A stretch of 15,626 nucleotides of DNA from Treponema sp. (GTDB taxonomy: Bacteria; Spirochaetota; Spirochaetia; Treponematales; Treponemataceae), in contig JAFTEK010000291.1 in the NCBI GenBank assembly GCA_017453705.1, forward strand, positions 1-15,626. Direction: 5' to 3'. Below the pieces are notes generated by a model that worked only from the letters and a program-made list of their open reading frames with translations, searched no databases and was not told where the DNA came from. Each line of letters begins with the position of its first letter. Position 1 is the stretch's first letter. Below are positions 1 through 6,660 of the stretch, one piece after another. A program made the translations under genes and the position numbers.

Positions 1-475
1 CCTGTTCAATGTGGTAAGGGAAAGGCACGGTGCCTGCTATTCTCCTTCTTCTTTTATGCAGTTTTCACGTGCTCCTATGGGTGGCGAGTATATCTTCAAG
101 ATTTCCGATGTGGCGAATTTTGTGAGTTACGTCAAAGAAGCCAGGGATTATCTGGCCGCAGGCAAGATAATAGACTCTGTGGGAGATGACGGTAAGTATG
201 TCGTCTCTGATGTGTCTGATGAGCTTGAGAGCTTCAAGAATTCCTACATCGTGTCCACGTATTCAGGCCAGAGGACTGCAGCGGCTGTGGCGGGTCAGCT
301 GGCTTATGGCCTTTTGAGCTATGATGATATGTTCTTTATGGACAAGATTAACGCCAAGGTGTTGAACCTGGATTCAGACACGGTTGTAAAGACGTTCAAG
401 AAATACTGGTGCGATGCACCTGGCCAGTGGTGGGTCATGGTAGGCCCGGAGCTTAAGGACAAGGTTAAGTTTTAA
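1..475 (+). CDS. M16-family zinc peptidase, C-terminal fragment
   Basis: The reading frame is open from the left edge (first full codon at base 2) to TAA at 473-475, so only about 157 C-terminal residues are visible. The peptide begins LFNVVRERHGACYSPSS, a stretch typical of the C-terminal half of insulinase/pitrilysin-type (M16) peptidases. It later has GQLAYGLLSYDDMFFMDKINA, also typical of that region. The HxxEH zinc site is in the N-terminal half of such proteins and would lie outside the window, so activity cannot be judged. A GTG at base 11 could be mistaken for a start, but homology continues upstream of it. The gene ends cleanly and is followed within 6 bases by a palindromic repeat. 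The family call is confident; the exact subfamily is not. Confidence 0.72.
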   Translation, partial: LFNVVRERHGACYSPSSFMQFSRAPMGGEYIFKISDVANFVSYVKEARDYLAAGKIIDSVGDDGKYVVSDVSDELESFKNSYIVSTYSGQRTAAAVAGQLAYGLLSYDDMFFMDKINAKVLNLDSDTVVKTFKKYWCDAPGQWWVMVGPELKDKVKF

Positions 476-480
476 TTGCG

Positions 481-567
481 GGGAACCTCGAAAAATCGCT
501 GGACCCACAACGAAGTTTCAAGTGACCCACGACGAAGTTTCAAGTGTAGCGAGTTTTTGAGGTGCCC
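481..567. repeat. Palindromic dispersed repeat, copy 1, with internal duplication
   Basis: Two inverted arms of about 20 bases (481-500, beginning GGGAACCTCGAAAAA, and 548-567, ending in GAGGTGCCC) enclose a core. The core holds two tandem 22-base units at 503-524 and 525-546 that differ at one base; each contains CGAAGTTTCAAGTG. A second copy of the whole element with one unit lies at 6475-6541, and one arm recurs near 10659. The element sits between the peptidase and phosphatase genes and could form a hairpin in the transcript. It encodes no protein. Confidence 0.8.
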
Positions 568-593
568 AGTGCTGTGTTTTTTCTATTAAAAAA

Positions 594-600
594 CTGGAGG
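594..600 (+). promoter_or_regulatory. Ribosome binding site of the SpoIIE-type phosphatase
   Basis: CTGGAGG lies 8 bases before the ATG at 609 and fixes this start. Confidence 0.7.
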
Positions 601-608
601 AAAAAAGT

Positions 609-1931
609 ATGGAAGGGGAAGAGAACATAACGGAAGAAGTCATTGACCTGTCGGAATTCTCTGACGGGGCATCGGAGGATGTTGACCAGAGCCTTTTTAC
701 AGGGGAAGAAAAGAAGGAGCAGACCCAGAATGAGGAATTCAGCTCCATGCTGCACGAGGGCTTTTCACCCAAGCAGATAGGCTCCATCGCCTTGTACACG
801 GAGCCTGTGTCTGTCACAGTACCCTTGGAGACTGTCATGCAGATGTTCAAGGAGGACGAGGGCTTGAAGGCCATACCTGTGGAAGAGTCTGACCGCGTGG
901 TGGGCTTTATTGACAGGAAGAAGGTGGACTCTGTTTCCAGCAGCATGTGGAAGCGTTTTACTTCCAGCAGTATTGCTGACTATATACAGCGCGTGGACGT
1001 TATCCTGTATGCCCGCGAGTACATTGAGAATAACCTGAAGAAGGTCTCTGATACGAACAGGAAGTATGGTATAAGTTATTTCCCTGTGTTCAACGGAAAG
1101 AGCTTTTTTGGTCTGGTTTCGCTTGATGACTTTTTGGACAGGACCGCTGAAATCCGCGAACAGGATTTGGCCAAGGCTTCTGTGATTCAGCAGAGTTTCT
1201 TCCCGCATGGGGATGTTTGCGGAAGTCTGCCTTACCGTTTCCAATACTGGAACCAGATGGCCAATGCTCTGGGCGGTGATATGATAAGCGTATATCGTTT
1301 GTCAGACAGCCGCAGCTTGGTAGGTTGCTTTGATGTGTCGGGAAAGAACGTGGCAGCTTCGCTTTTGACGATAACCGTCGGGGCATTCTTCCATTCCTTG
1401 CTTGCCACCCACAACAAGGAGCAGAATCCTGTCCGCATAATCGCCATGCTGGATGCATATCTTGCCCGTGTGGTGCCTCCGGGCAACTTTATAACTGCTG
1501 CTTTTTGCTATGCTGACTGTGAGAGCAAAAAGTTCTGTGTGTTCAACTGCGGGCATACAACGACTTATCTCATAAGGAAGCAGGGAGACAAGGTTTATGA
1601 TGTCTCGATAGACCCCAAGTTGCCCCCGATGGGGATGGGTGCCGTCCATGACCAGCTCTTGTCGAGCCTGAAGGAAGGAAATACTAAGTATCCATATTCT
1701 GCATACAGCATGTCCCAGGGGCTGCACTTGAGCTTGTACTCAGATGGTTTCACGGACATGAAGGATGAGCAGGGGGTTCGATACGATGACGAGAAGGCAA
1801 AAGAGTTCTTCCTTCATCTGTATGATGTGGCAGACGAGGAAGTGAAGGATGAGATAGGCAAGGCCGTTAAGGACTGGGTAGGAACAGCCATACTTCCCGA
1901 TGATGTCACTGTCATAGATATTCGCTTCTAA
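609..1931 (+). CDS. CBS-like domain / SpoIIE-type PP2C serine phosphatase
   Basis: The 440-residue protein has an acidic N-terminus (1-50), a region at about 60-180 that resembles a CBS-domain pair (for example YFPVFNGKSFFGLVSLDDF), and a C-terminal SpoIIE/RsbU-type PP2C phosphatase domain (about 190-440). The metal-binding signatures are present: GGDM at 222-225, DVSGKN at 242-247, YSDGFTD at 377-383 and DDVT at 431-434, so it is probably active. Enzymes of this family remove phosphate from Ser/Thr of anti-sigma-antagonist (STAS) proteins; the CBS region would then sense a ligand, perhaps a nucleotide (inference). No RsbW-like kinase or STAS protein is encoded nearby, so its target is unknown. 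No membrane segment is seen. An inverted repeat overlaps the stop codon. Confidence 0.85.
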   Translation: MEGEENITEEVIDLSEFSDGASEDVDQSLFTGEEKKEQTQNEEFSSMLHEGFSPKQIGSIALYTEPVSVTVPLETVMQMFKEDEGLKAIPVEESDRVVGFIDRKKVDSVSSSMWKRFTSSSIADYIQRVDVILYAREYIENNLKKVSDTNRKYGISYFPVFNGKSFFGLVSLDDFLDRTAEIREQDLAKASVIQQSFFPHGDVCGSLPYRFQYWNQMANALGGDMISVYRLSDSRSLVGCFDVSGKNVAASLLTITVGAFFHSLLATHNKEQNPVRIIAMLDAYLARVVPPGNFITAAFCYADCESKKFCVFNCGHTTTYLIRKQGDKVYDVSIDPKLPPMGMGAVHDQLLSSLKEGNTKYPYSAYSMSQGLHLSLYSDGFTDMKDEQGVRYDDEKAKEFFLHLYDVADEEVKDEIGKAVKDWVGTAILPDDVTVIDIRF

Positions 1932-1975
1932 GGAAACTCTGAATAATGTCTCCTATATTAATCAGCGTTTCCTTA
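1929..1975. repeat. Near-perfect inverted repeat over a stop codon
   Basis: The arms 1929-1948 (beginning TAAGGAAAC) and 1956-1975 (ending GTTTCCTTA) match at 17 of 20 positions around a 7-base loop. The left arm begins with the TAA stop of the phosphatase gene. There is no T-run after the hairpin, so it is not a classical terminator; it may protect the mRNA 3' end or be a repetitive palindrome. Confidence 0.65.
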
Positions 1976-2010
1976 AGGATGCTCTAGAAGTCTGTTTTAT
2001 GGAGAACCCG

Positions 2011-2763
2011 ATGGATACTGCGCTCTACCTTATACCTGTTACTCTTGGAGGGGGTGATGTTCATCGGGTTCTTCCCGGTTACAACCACGATGTCGTTTGC
2101 TCAATCAGGCACTTCATTGTGGAAAATGTCCGCTCTGCCCGCCGTTTCCTAAAGGCTGTTGACAAATCAATCGACATAGATGCACTGACCTTCCGTGAGC
2201 TTAATGAGCATACCGCTCTTTCATCTATTTCCCATTATCTGGATCCTCTGGAGAAAGATGGGGAGAGCATGGGTGTGATAAGCGAGGCGGGCTGCCCTGC
2301 TGTTGCTGACCCCGGAGCCGCCGTCGTGGAGATGGCTCAGCGGAAGGGGTTGCGAGTTGTTCCTCTTGTCGGGCCTTCTTCTATTATAATGTCGGTCATG
2401 GCAAGTGGATTTTCGGGGCAGTCATTCGCTTTCAACGGATACCTGCCCGTCAAAGACGGGGAGAGGAGTAGCCGGTTGCGCAAGCTGGAAGGACGTGCGT
2501 GGAGCGAGGGGCAGACCCAGCTTTTTATCGAAGCCCCCTACCGGAACGTCAAGATGTTCAGTTCTATAATATCTTCCTGCCGCCCGGACACCCGCCTGTG
2601 CATAGCCGCCGGTCTTACAACGGAGCAGGAATGGGTGCGTACTAAGACTGTCGCGGAATGGAAAAAGTTTCCCCTGCCGGAGATTGAGAACGCTGTGAGC
2701 AAGATACCTGCCATATTCCTGCTCTACCGTGGCTCTTCCACAAACTGCCATAATATTGTATAA
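2011..2763 (+). CDS. RsmI-like SAM-dependent methyltransferase (tetrapyrrole-methylase fold)
   Basis: Numbered from the chosen start (250 residues), it carries family landmarks: LIPVTLG near the N-terminus in place of the TPIGNL of classical RsmI, SEAGCPAVADPG at 91-102, VGPSS at 120-124 and FNGYLP at 141-146. RsmI methylates the 2'-O of C1402 in 16S rRNA using SAM. This protein belongs to the shorter RsmI-related group, so rRNA methylation is likely but the exact target is inferred. The start at 2011 is preferred because GGAG at 2001-2004 stands 6 bases upstream; an in-frame ATG at 1999 would add four residues and has only a weak AGAAG upstream. A probable promoter for the next operon overlaps the stop codon. 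Confidence 0.8.
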   Translation: MDTALYLIPVTLGGGDVHRVLPGYNHDVVCSIRHFIVENVRSARRFLKAVDKSIDIDALTFRELNEHTALSSISHYLDPLEKDGESMGVISEAGCPAVADPGAAVVEMAQRKGLRVVPLVGPSSIIMSVMASGFSGQSFAFNGYLPVKDGERSSRLRKLEGRAWSEGQTQLFIEAPYRNVKMFSSIISSCRPDTRLCIAAGLTTEQEWVRTKTVAEWKKFPLPEIENAVSKIPAIFLLYRGSSTNCHNIV

Positions 2764-2764
2764 T
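2736..2764 (+). promoter_or_regulatory. Candidate promoter of nfnAB
   Basis: A perfect -10 TATAAT at 2759-2764 overlaps the stop of the methyltransferase gene. A poor -35 (TTCCAC, 2736-2741) lies 17 bases upstream. Transcription would begin near 2771, giving a leader of about 43 bases. Confidence 0.4.
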
Positions 2765-2813
2765 CCCTGCAATTATTGCATAAATTTGCATTTTTTGGTG
2801 TAAGGATGAATAT

Positions 2814-3647
2814 ATGAACAAGATTCTTGAGAAGCGGCAGCTTTCTGAAGTCGTGTACTACATGAAGTTCCATGCCCCGGACATTGCGAAGAACCGCAAG
2901 GCAGGGCAGTTCCTTATTGTGCAGGTAGATCAGGATTTGACGGAGCGAATTCCGCTGACCATCGCGGACGCAAATGCGGAAGAAGGCTGGGTCGCCATAG
3001 CATTCCAGCCGGTCGGAGCTTCCACCTACAAGCTTTCCCAACTGAACGAGGGCGACTATCTGGGCGGTGTGCTGGGGCCGCTTGGAACCCCCTCTACTAT
3101 CCGCAAGTATGATGCTCCAGTGGTATGTGTTGGAGGCGGTTTTGGAACCGCTCCCCTTTACCCCATCGTGCAGGCTCTCAAGGAGGCGGGAAACAAGGTC
3201 ATCCTTATAGAAGGGGCACGCAACAAGGATTTGCTTATCTTTGTGGACGAGATGAAGGCTGTCTGCGATGAGGTCATCATCATGACCGACGACGGTTCTG
3301 CCGGAGAGAAAGGGGTAGTCACAATTGCCCTTGAGAGGCTTTGCCAGGCGGAAGTCCCCCCTGCCGAGGTCATAGCGATTGGTCCGCCAATAATGATGAA
3401 GTTTGCCTGTGCCTGTACCGCCAAGTACAATGTGCCGACGACTGTTTCTCTCAACACAATCATGATAGACGGCACGGGAATGTGCGGCGGTTGCCGAGTT
3501 TCCGTCGGCGGAGAGACCAAGTTCGTCTGCGTGGATGGCCCGGACTTTGACGGCCATCAGGTGGACTGGGACAACATGATGATGAGGATGAAGAGCTTCA
3601 AGGACAAGGAGACCGAGGCTTTCCATCGATGTAAACTGGAGAAATGA
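2814..3647 (+). CDS. nfnA: NfnA: NADH-dependent ferredoxin:NADP+ oxidoreductase, small (alpha) subunit
   Basis: The 277-residue protein belongs to the sulfide dehydrogenase/dihydroorotate dehydrogenase electron-transfer family. It has a ferredoxin-reductase-like FAD barrel (about 1-98, with RIPLTI at 45-50), an NAD(H)-binding half with GGGFGTAP at 107-114, and a C-terminal [2Fe-2S] site with C224, C227 and C239 (GMCGGC, FVCVDG). An aspartate in IDGTG (D219) may be the fourth ligand, as reported for this family. NfnAB in the cytoplasm couples NADH and reduced ferredoxin to NADP+ reduction by flavin-based electron bifurcation. The start is supported by AAGGA at 2802-2806, 7 bases upstream. The stop overlaps the nfnB start by 4 bases (ATGA), showing a translationally coupled operon. 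Confidence 0.9.
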   Translation: MNKILEKRQLSEVVYYMKFHAPDIAKNRKAGQFLIVQVDQDLTERIPLTIADANAEEGWVAIAFQPVGASTYKLSQLNEGDYLGGVLGPLGTPSTIRKYDAPVVCVGGGFGTAPLYPIVQALKEAGNKVILIEGARNKDLLIFVDEMKAVCDEVIIMTDDGSAGEKGVVTIALERLCQAEVPPAEVIAIGPPIMMKFACACTAKYNVPTTVSLNTIMIDGTGMCGGCRVSVGGETKFVCVDGPDFDGHQVDWDNMMMRMKSFKDKETEAFHRCKLEK

Positions 3648-5152
3648 CAATGGCAGAACATATCAGTGCAGAAGCCCTCGCCAAGATTGGCGAGGACGAA
3701 TACAAGAAGATAGAAGGAAAGATAGCGGACGGCGCGCTGACCAACAAAGACCGTATGGCCATACCCATGCAGGTCATGCCTACAGGGGAGCCTCTTGTCC
3801 GTGCTAGGCAGATGAGCGAGGTCGCGCTCGGTTACACCAAGGAGCAGGCGATTGTCGAGGCAAACCGCTGCCTTCAGTGCAAGAATCAGCCCTGCGTGTC
3901 GGGCTGCCCTGTCAACGTGCACATCCCGCAGTTCATTGCCAGCGTGGCCAAGGGCGACTTCAAGGCCGCCGTTGATGAGATAAAGCAGACCAACCTGTTG
4001 CCTGCCATTTGCGGTCGCGTCTGCCCGCAGGAAAAGCAGTGCCAGGCGCAGTGTACGCTCGGTAAAGTGAACAAGAGCGTGGAGAAGAGCGTCTGCATTG
4101 GCCGCCTGGAAAGGTTCGTCGCCGACTGGGAGCGGAACGGCGGAAAGGCCACTGCCCCGGCTGTTGCACCCTCCACTGGCAAGAAGGTCGCTGTGGTCGG
4201 CTCAGGTCCCGCAGGACTTACCGTTGCCGCCGACTGCCGCCGCGCTGGGCATGATGTGACCGTTTTCGAGGCATTCCACAAGGCGGGCGGTGTCATGGTC
4301 TACGGAATCCCTGAGTTCCGCCTGCCCAAGGACATCGTGGCAAAAGAGGTGGACAACCTCAAGGCGATGGGTGTCAAGTTTGAGATGAATACCCTCGTCG
4401 GACGCACGATGAGCGTGCAGCAGATACTGACGGACAAGGGATTTGACGCAGCATTCATCGGAACAGGGGCGGGACTTCCCAAGTTCTTCAACATACCCGG
4501 CGAGAATTACATAGGAGTTTTCAGCGCGAACGAGTACCTTACCCGAGCCAACCTGATGAAGGCCTACGAGAAGGGGGTCGCTGACACCCCCTACTACGAG
4601 GCAAAGACGGTCGTGGTCTGCGGTGGCGGCAACGTTGCGATGGATGCTGCCCGCATGGCGCTCCGCCTGGGTGCAGAGAAGGTATACGTGGTATACCGCC
4701 GCACTCGGGTGGAGATGCCCGCACGTAAGGAAGAGGTTGATCACGCCGAGGAAGAAGGGGTGGAGTTCCGTTTCTTGGAGAACCCGGTGGAAATCCTCGG
4801 CGACAAGGAGACGGGTCGTGTCACCGGAATCCGTGCGCTTACCTATGAGCTGGGCGAGCCTGACGCTTCCGGCCGCCGCCGCCCTGTGGAAGTGAAAGGC
4901 AGCGAGCATGACATAGCCTGTGACGCTGTGATTGTCGCTCTGGGCAACAACTCCAACCCGCTCATCCCGCGCACAACGCCTGACATCCACACTGACCCCA
5001 AGGGGCATATCACTGTGGACGTGGGGCAGGCCACCAGCATGACAAAGGTTTGGGCGGGCGGTGACATCGTCCTCGGAGCGGCGACCGTCATCTTGGCTAT
5101 GGGCGAAGGTAGGAAAGCTGCCGCGAGCATCAATTCATACCTGGCCGGATAG
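3644..5152 (+). CDS. nfnB: NfnB: NADPH-binding large subunit, GltD-like flavoprotein
   Basis: The 502-residue protein resembles the glutamate synthase small subunit. Two [4Fe-4S] clusters are suggested by C76, C79, C84, C88 and C123, C127, C133, C137. The FAD-binding motif GSGPAG is at 186-191, the NADP(H) motif GGGNVAMD at 327-334, and the second FAD contact AGGD at 471-474. With NfnA it forms the bifurcating complex; this subunit carries the bifurcating FAD and binds NADP(H). No glutamate synthase large subunit is encoded nearby, and pairing with NfnA argues against a GltD role. A second ATG at 3650 is possible. The last codons (GEGRKAAASINSYLAG, then TAG) are echoed out of frame just downstream, suggesting a past recombination at the 3' end. 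Confidence 0.9.
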   Translation: MTMAEHISAEALAKIGEDEYKKIEGKIADGALTNKDRMAIPMQVMPTGEPLVRARQMSEVALGYTKEQAIVEANRCLQCKNQPCVSGCPVNVHIPQFIASVAKGDFKAAVDEIKQTNLLPAICGRVCPQEKQCQAQCTLGKVNKSVEKSVCIGRLERFVADWERNGGKATAPAVAPSTGKKVAVVGSGPAGLTVAADCRRAGHDVTVFEAFHKAGGVMVYGIPEFRLPKDIVAKEVDNLKAMGVKFEMNTLVGRTMSVQQILTDKGFDAAFIGTGAGLPKFFNIPGENYIGVFSANEYLTRANLMKAYEKGVADTPYYEAKTVVVCGGGNVAMDAARMALRLGAEKVYVVYRRTRVEMPARKEEVDHAEEEGVEFRFLENPVEILGDKETGRVTGIRALTYELGEPDASGRRRPVEVKGSEHDIACDAVIVALGNNSNPLIPRTTPDIHTDPKGHITVDVGQATSMTKVWAGGDIVLGAATVILAMGEGRKAAASINSYLAG

Positions 5153-5154
5153 TG

Positions 5155-5193
5155 TCAGCCTGCGCAGCAGGCTGAGTAGGCCGCAACGCGGCC
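5155..5193. repeat. Two adjacent perfect GC-rich hairpins after nfnB
   Basis: The first hairpin pairs TCAGCCTGC (5155-5163) with GCAGGCTGA (5167-5175) over a 3-base loop. The second pairs GGCCGC (5179-5184) with GCGGCC (5188-5193), also over 3 bases. Neither is followed by a T-run. They fill the space between the real and the duplicated nfnB tail. Confidence 0.7.
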
Positions 5194-5195
5194 GA

Positions 5196-5246
5196 AGCGA
5201 AGGCCGCAAGGCAGCCGCCAGCATAAACGAGTACCTGTCCAAATAA
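5196..5246 (+). pseudogene. Remnant: second C-terminal tail of an nfnB homologue
   Basis: Read in the frame of base 5196, the sequence encodes SEGRKAAASINEYLSK and a TAA stop, nearly the same as the true end of NfnB (GEGRKAAASINSYLAG). The two copies are 94 bases apart, hence out of frame with each other. They agree at 28 of 39 bases by hand alignment (5105-5143 against 5199-5237), and all but one of the differing codons are synonymous. That points to a diverged homologue rather than a fresh duplication. There is no start or ribosome binding site, so it is not a gene. Confidence 0.7.
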
Positions 5247-5257
5247 CGCCTAAGCCT

Positions 5258-5326
5258 GTTTCAAAAGTCCACGAGTCCACAATGCTACGCACTTGCTTGC
5301 ATTGTGTGTTGCAGTGCTTTTGAAAC
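5258..5326. repeat. Nested palindrome
   Basis: The outer arms GTTTCAAAAG (5258-5267) and CTTTTGAAAC (5317-5326) are perfect. Inner arms CACAATGC (5278-5285) and GCATTGTG (5299-5306) are also perfect. This cruciform-like unit lies between the nfnB remnant and the operon terminator. Part of the right arm and flank (TTTTGAAACTRCCTC) recurs at 10591-10605. Confidence 0.65.
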
Positions 5327-5350
5327 TGCCTCGCCTGTAATATAAACGAA

Positions 5351-5392
5351 AGGCTCCTGCTATTCCAATGTGCGGATGCGGGAGCCTTTTTT
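5351..5392 (+). terminator. Rho-independent terminator of nfnAB, possibly bidirectional
   Basis: The stem pairs AGGCTCCTGC (5351-5360) with GCGGGAGCCT (5378-5387), with one G-U pair, and is followed by TTTTTT. On the opposite strand the hairpin is followed by TTTCGTTTA, so it may also stop the convergent SdpI-like gene ending at 5408. Confidence 0.8.
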
Positions 5393-5407
5393 ATAAAAGG
5401 GGCAGTC

Positions 5408-6073
5408 TCACTGTTCGTTCTTTGTCTTGGCTGCAAGCACAAGGGAGTAGACCAATACGACCAGCATTAGGATAGCTATGCTGATGATGAATACCTGCCT
5501 GCTGGACGACGTGAAGCTTGTGGCCAAGTTTAGGAATCCTGTTACGACGAAAAGGAAGCCTCCAAACCTTTGGGTCTTTGTCCACACATCGGGATTGTTG
5601 TTTATCCAGGGTGCACGGATTCCTACTAGGGCGTTTGGTTCTGTCTTAGGCATATAGTTGCCAATCATGATGAACACGATTGATACCATAGGAATCACGG
5701 CATTGGATGCGCTTATCTTAAGTCCTGCCGGTTTGAGCACAAGAAAGCTGTTTACAAAAACCGAGAGCACAGGGATAAGCCAGCAGATGATAGCAACAAT
5801 CTTGTCATTGAGGGGCTTCTTGGACAGGCGTAGTGTCAGCTGAAGTATCAGATTGATTAGCACCATTAGCACAGGGCACAGGATGAAGCCCAACGGCTTG
5901 GGCAAGGACCAGTTCGCTTGGTCGTCCCATCCGTACTGCTGGGGAATCATTTTCGGCAGCTTATTCCAAAGGATAAAGCCTAGTGCGATTGGCAAAAGGC
6001 ACAGGATGCTTGTTACAACCATCGTTGCTACAGAAACCTGCTTTTTTTCATTCAGTTTATTCAGTTTGCTCAT
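5408..6073 (-). CDS. SdpI-like membrane protein (DUF1648/SdpI family)
   Basis: The 221-residue protein has about six hydrophobic segments (roughly 14-36, 60-80, 91-113, 122-139, 170-188, 193-214). Between the fourth and fifth is the family signature GNYMPKTEPNALVGIRAPW followed by WTKTQRFGGF (138-172). In Bacillus subtilis, SdpI gives immunity to the SdpC toxin and also sequesters the SdpR repressor at the membrane. Here no SdpC-like toxin gene is visible, so immunity is only inferred from family; response to envelope stress is an alternative. The start has GGAGGA (plus-strand 6081-6086) 7 bases upstream and overlaps the 3' end of the repressor gene by 17 bases, so the two are co-transcribed. 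Confidence 0.82.
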   Translation of the reverse strand: MSKLNKLNEKKQVSVATMVVTSILCLLPIALGFILWNKLPKMIPQQYGWDDQANWSLPKPLGFILCPVLMVLINLILQLTLRLSKKPLNDKIVAIICWLIPVLSVFVNSFLVLKPAGLKISASNAVIPMVSIVFIMIGNYMPKTEPNALVGIRAPWINNNPDVWTKTQRFGGFLFVVTGFLNLATSFTSSSRQVFIISIAILMLVVLVYSLVLAAKTKNEQ

Positions 6074-6362
6074 TTGTATTTCCTCCGTTTGTTTCGTTTT
6101 CGGACTTGTGAAACTGGCTGAACCAAATCATCAGTTCCTCAAAGACGCTTGCATTTAGTTCGTAGTATATGAAATTCTTTTCTCTGGATTCACGAACCAG
6201 ATCCGCTTTCTTTAGAATTGACAGATGGTAGGATATTGTTGCCCCTGTCATGTTAAACTTGGAGGCTATTTCGCCCGCCGACAACCGACTGGCTTTCAGA
6301 TGCTCCAGTATCTCTCGTCGGATTGGATCCGAAAGAGCCTTGAATGTATCCGCAAAAGCCAT
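6057..6362 (-). CDS. SdpR-like ArsR-family transcriptional repressor
   Basis: The 101-residue protein is a compact winged helix-turn-helix: FKALSDPIRREILEHL at 7-22, the recognition region AGEIASKFNMTGATISYHLSIL at 29-50, and a wing SREKNFIYYELN at 59-70. It lacks the cysteine metal site of ArsR proper and matches the self-repressing SdpR group that is paired with SdpI. A strong AAGGAGGA (6367-6374) precedes the start. Two perfect palindromes flank and overlap its promoter, which fits autorepression. Binding to these sites is inferred from position and symmetry. Confidence 0.88.
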   Translation of the reverse strand: MAFADTFKALSDPIRREILEHLKASRLSAGEIASKFNMTGATISYHLSILKKADLVRESREKNFIYYELNASVFEELMIWFSQFHKSENETNGGNTNEQTE

Positions 6363-6376
6363 ACGCTCCTCCTTGG

Positions 6377-6414
6377 ATATAAAGTATTTAGAAATATTTC
6401 TAAATACTTTATAT
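6377..6414. promoter_or_regulatory. 38-bp perfect palindrome, likely operator of the SdpR-like repressor
   Basis: Bases 6377-6414 read the same on both strands; the half-site contains AAAGTATTTAGAAAT. It covers the -10 box and the predicted transcription start, so a bound repressor would block transcription. Confidence 0.8.
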
Positions 6415-6436
6415 AGCCAAAGGAATTGTTTGTCAA
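6408..6436 (-). promoter_or_regulatory. Promoter of the sdpR-sdpI-like operon
   Basis: On the minus strand TTGACA (plus 6431-6436) and TATAAA (plus 6408-6413) are separated by exactly 17 bases. This is a near-consensus sigma-70 promoter, with transcription expected to begin near 6401. Confidence 0.82.
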
Positions 6437-6442
6437 GAACTA

Positions 6443-6460
6443 TTTAGAAAATTTTCTAAA
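6443..6460. promoter_or_regulatory. 18-bp perfect palindrome, second likely operator
   Basis: TTTAGAAAATTTTCTAAA is a perfect palindrome just upstream of the -35 box. It shares TTTAGAAA and TTTCTAAA half-sites with the larger palindrome, consistent with binding by the same repressor. Confidence 0.7.
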
Positions 6461-6474
6461 TTCCTACAGAATAA

Positions 6475-6541
6475 GGGAATCTCGAAAAATCACTGTAACC
6501 CACAACGAAGTTTCAAGTGAAGCGAGTTTTTCGAGATTCCC
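6475..6541. repeat. Palindromic dispersed repeat, copy 2
   Basis: The inverted arms start GGGAATCTCGAAAAA (6475) and end TTTTTCGAGATTCCC (6541). They enclose one core unit with ACCCACAACGAAGTTTCAAG, matching the core of the copy at 481-567. It lies upstream of the repressor promoter, between divergently arranged regulatory DNA and the zone behind the aldo/keto reductase. Confidence 0.82.
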
Positions 6542-6660
6542 TAGACAAGCTTGGGGTGAGTGGGCTGGGAGACAAATAGAGCTGTTTGGAAACTGGATCG
6601 GGTAGCGTCAGCGGCTTCTCTTCCAGTGCAGTTTCCAGAACATCGACCTTAAAAAACTGC
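6542..6660. other. Intergenic DNA with no recognised gene
   Basis: No supported coding region is seen. It contains one arm, CCAGTGCAG (6623-6631), of a 9-base inverted repeat whose partner CTGCACTGG lies at 6768-6776. The pair brackets the 3'-flanking element described at 6661-6753. Confidence 0.5.

Noticed and set aside
3644..5152. nfnB as glutamate synthase small subunit (gltD)
   Set aside because: It overlaps nfnA and no large glutamate synthase subunit is present; the NfnAB pairing explains both genes.
5061..5246. Small plus-strand gene of 61 codons
   Set aside because: It is the shifted frame of the nfnB end joined to the duplicated tail; no ribosome binding site.
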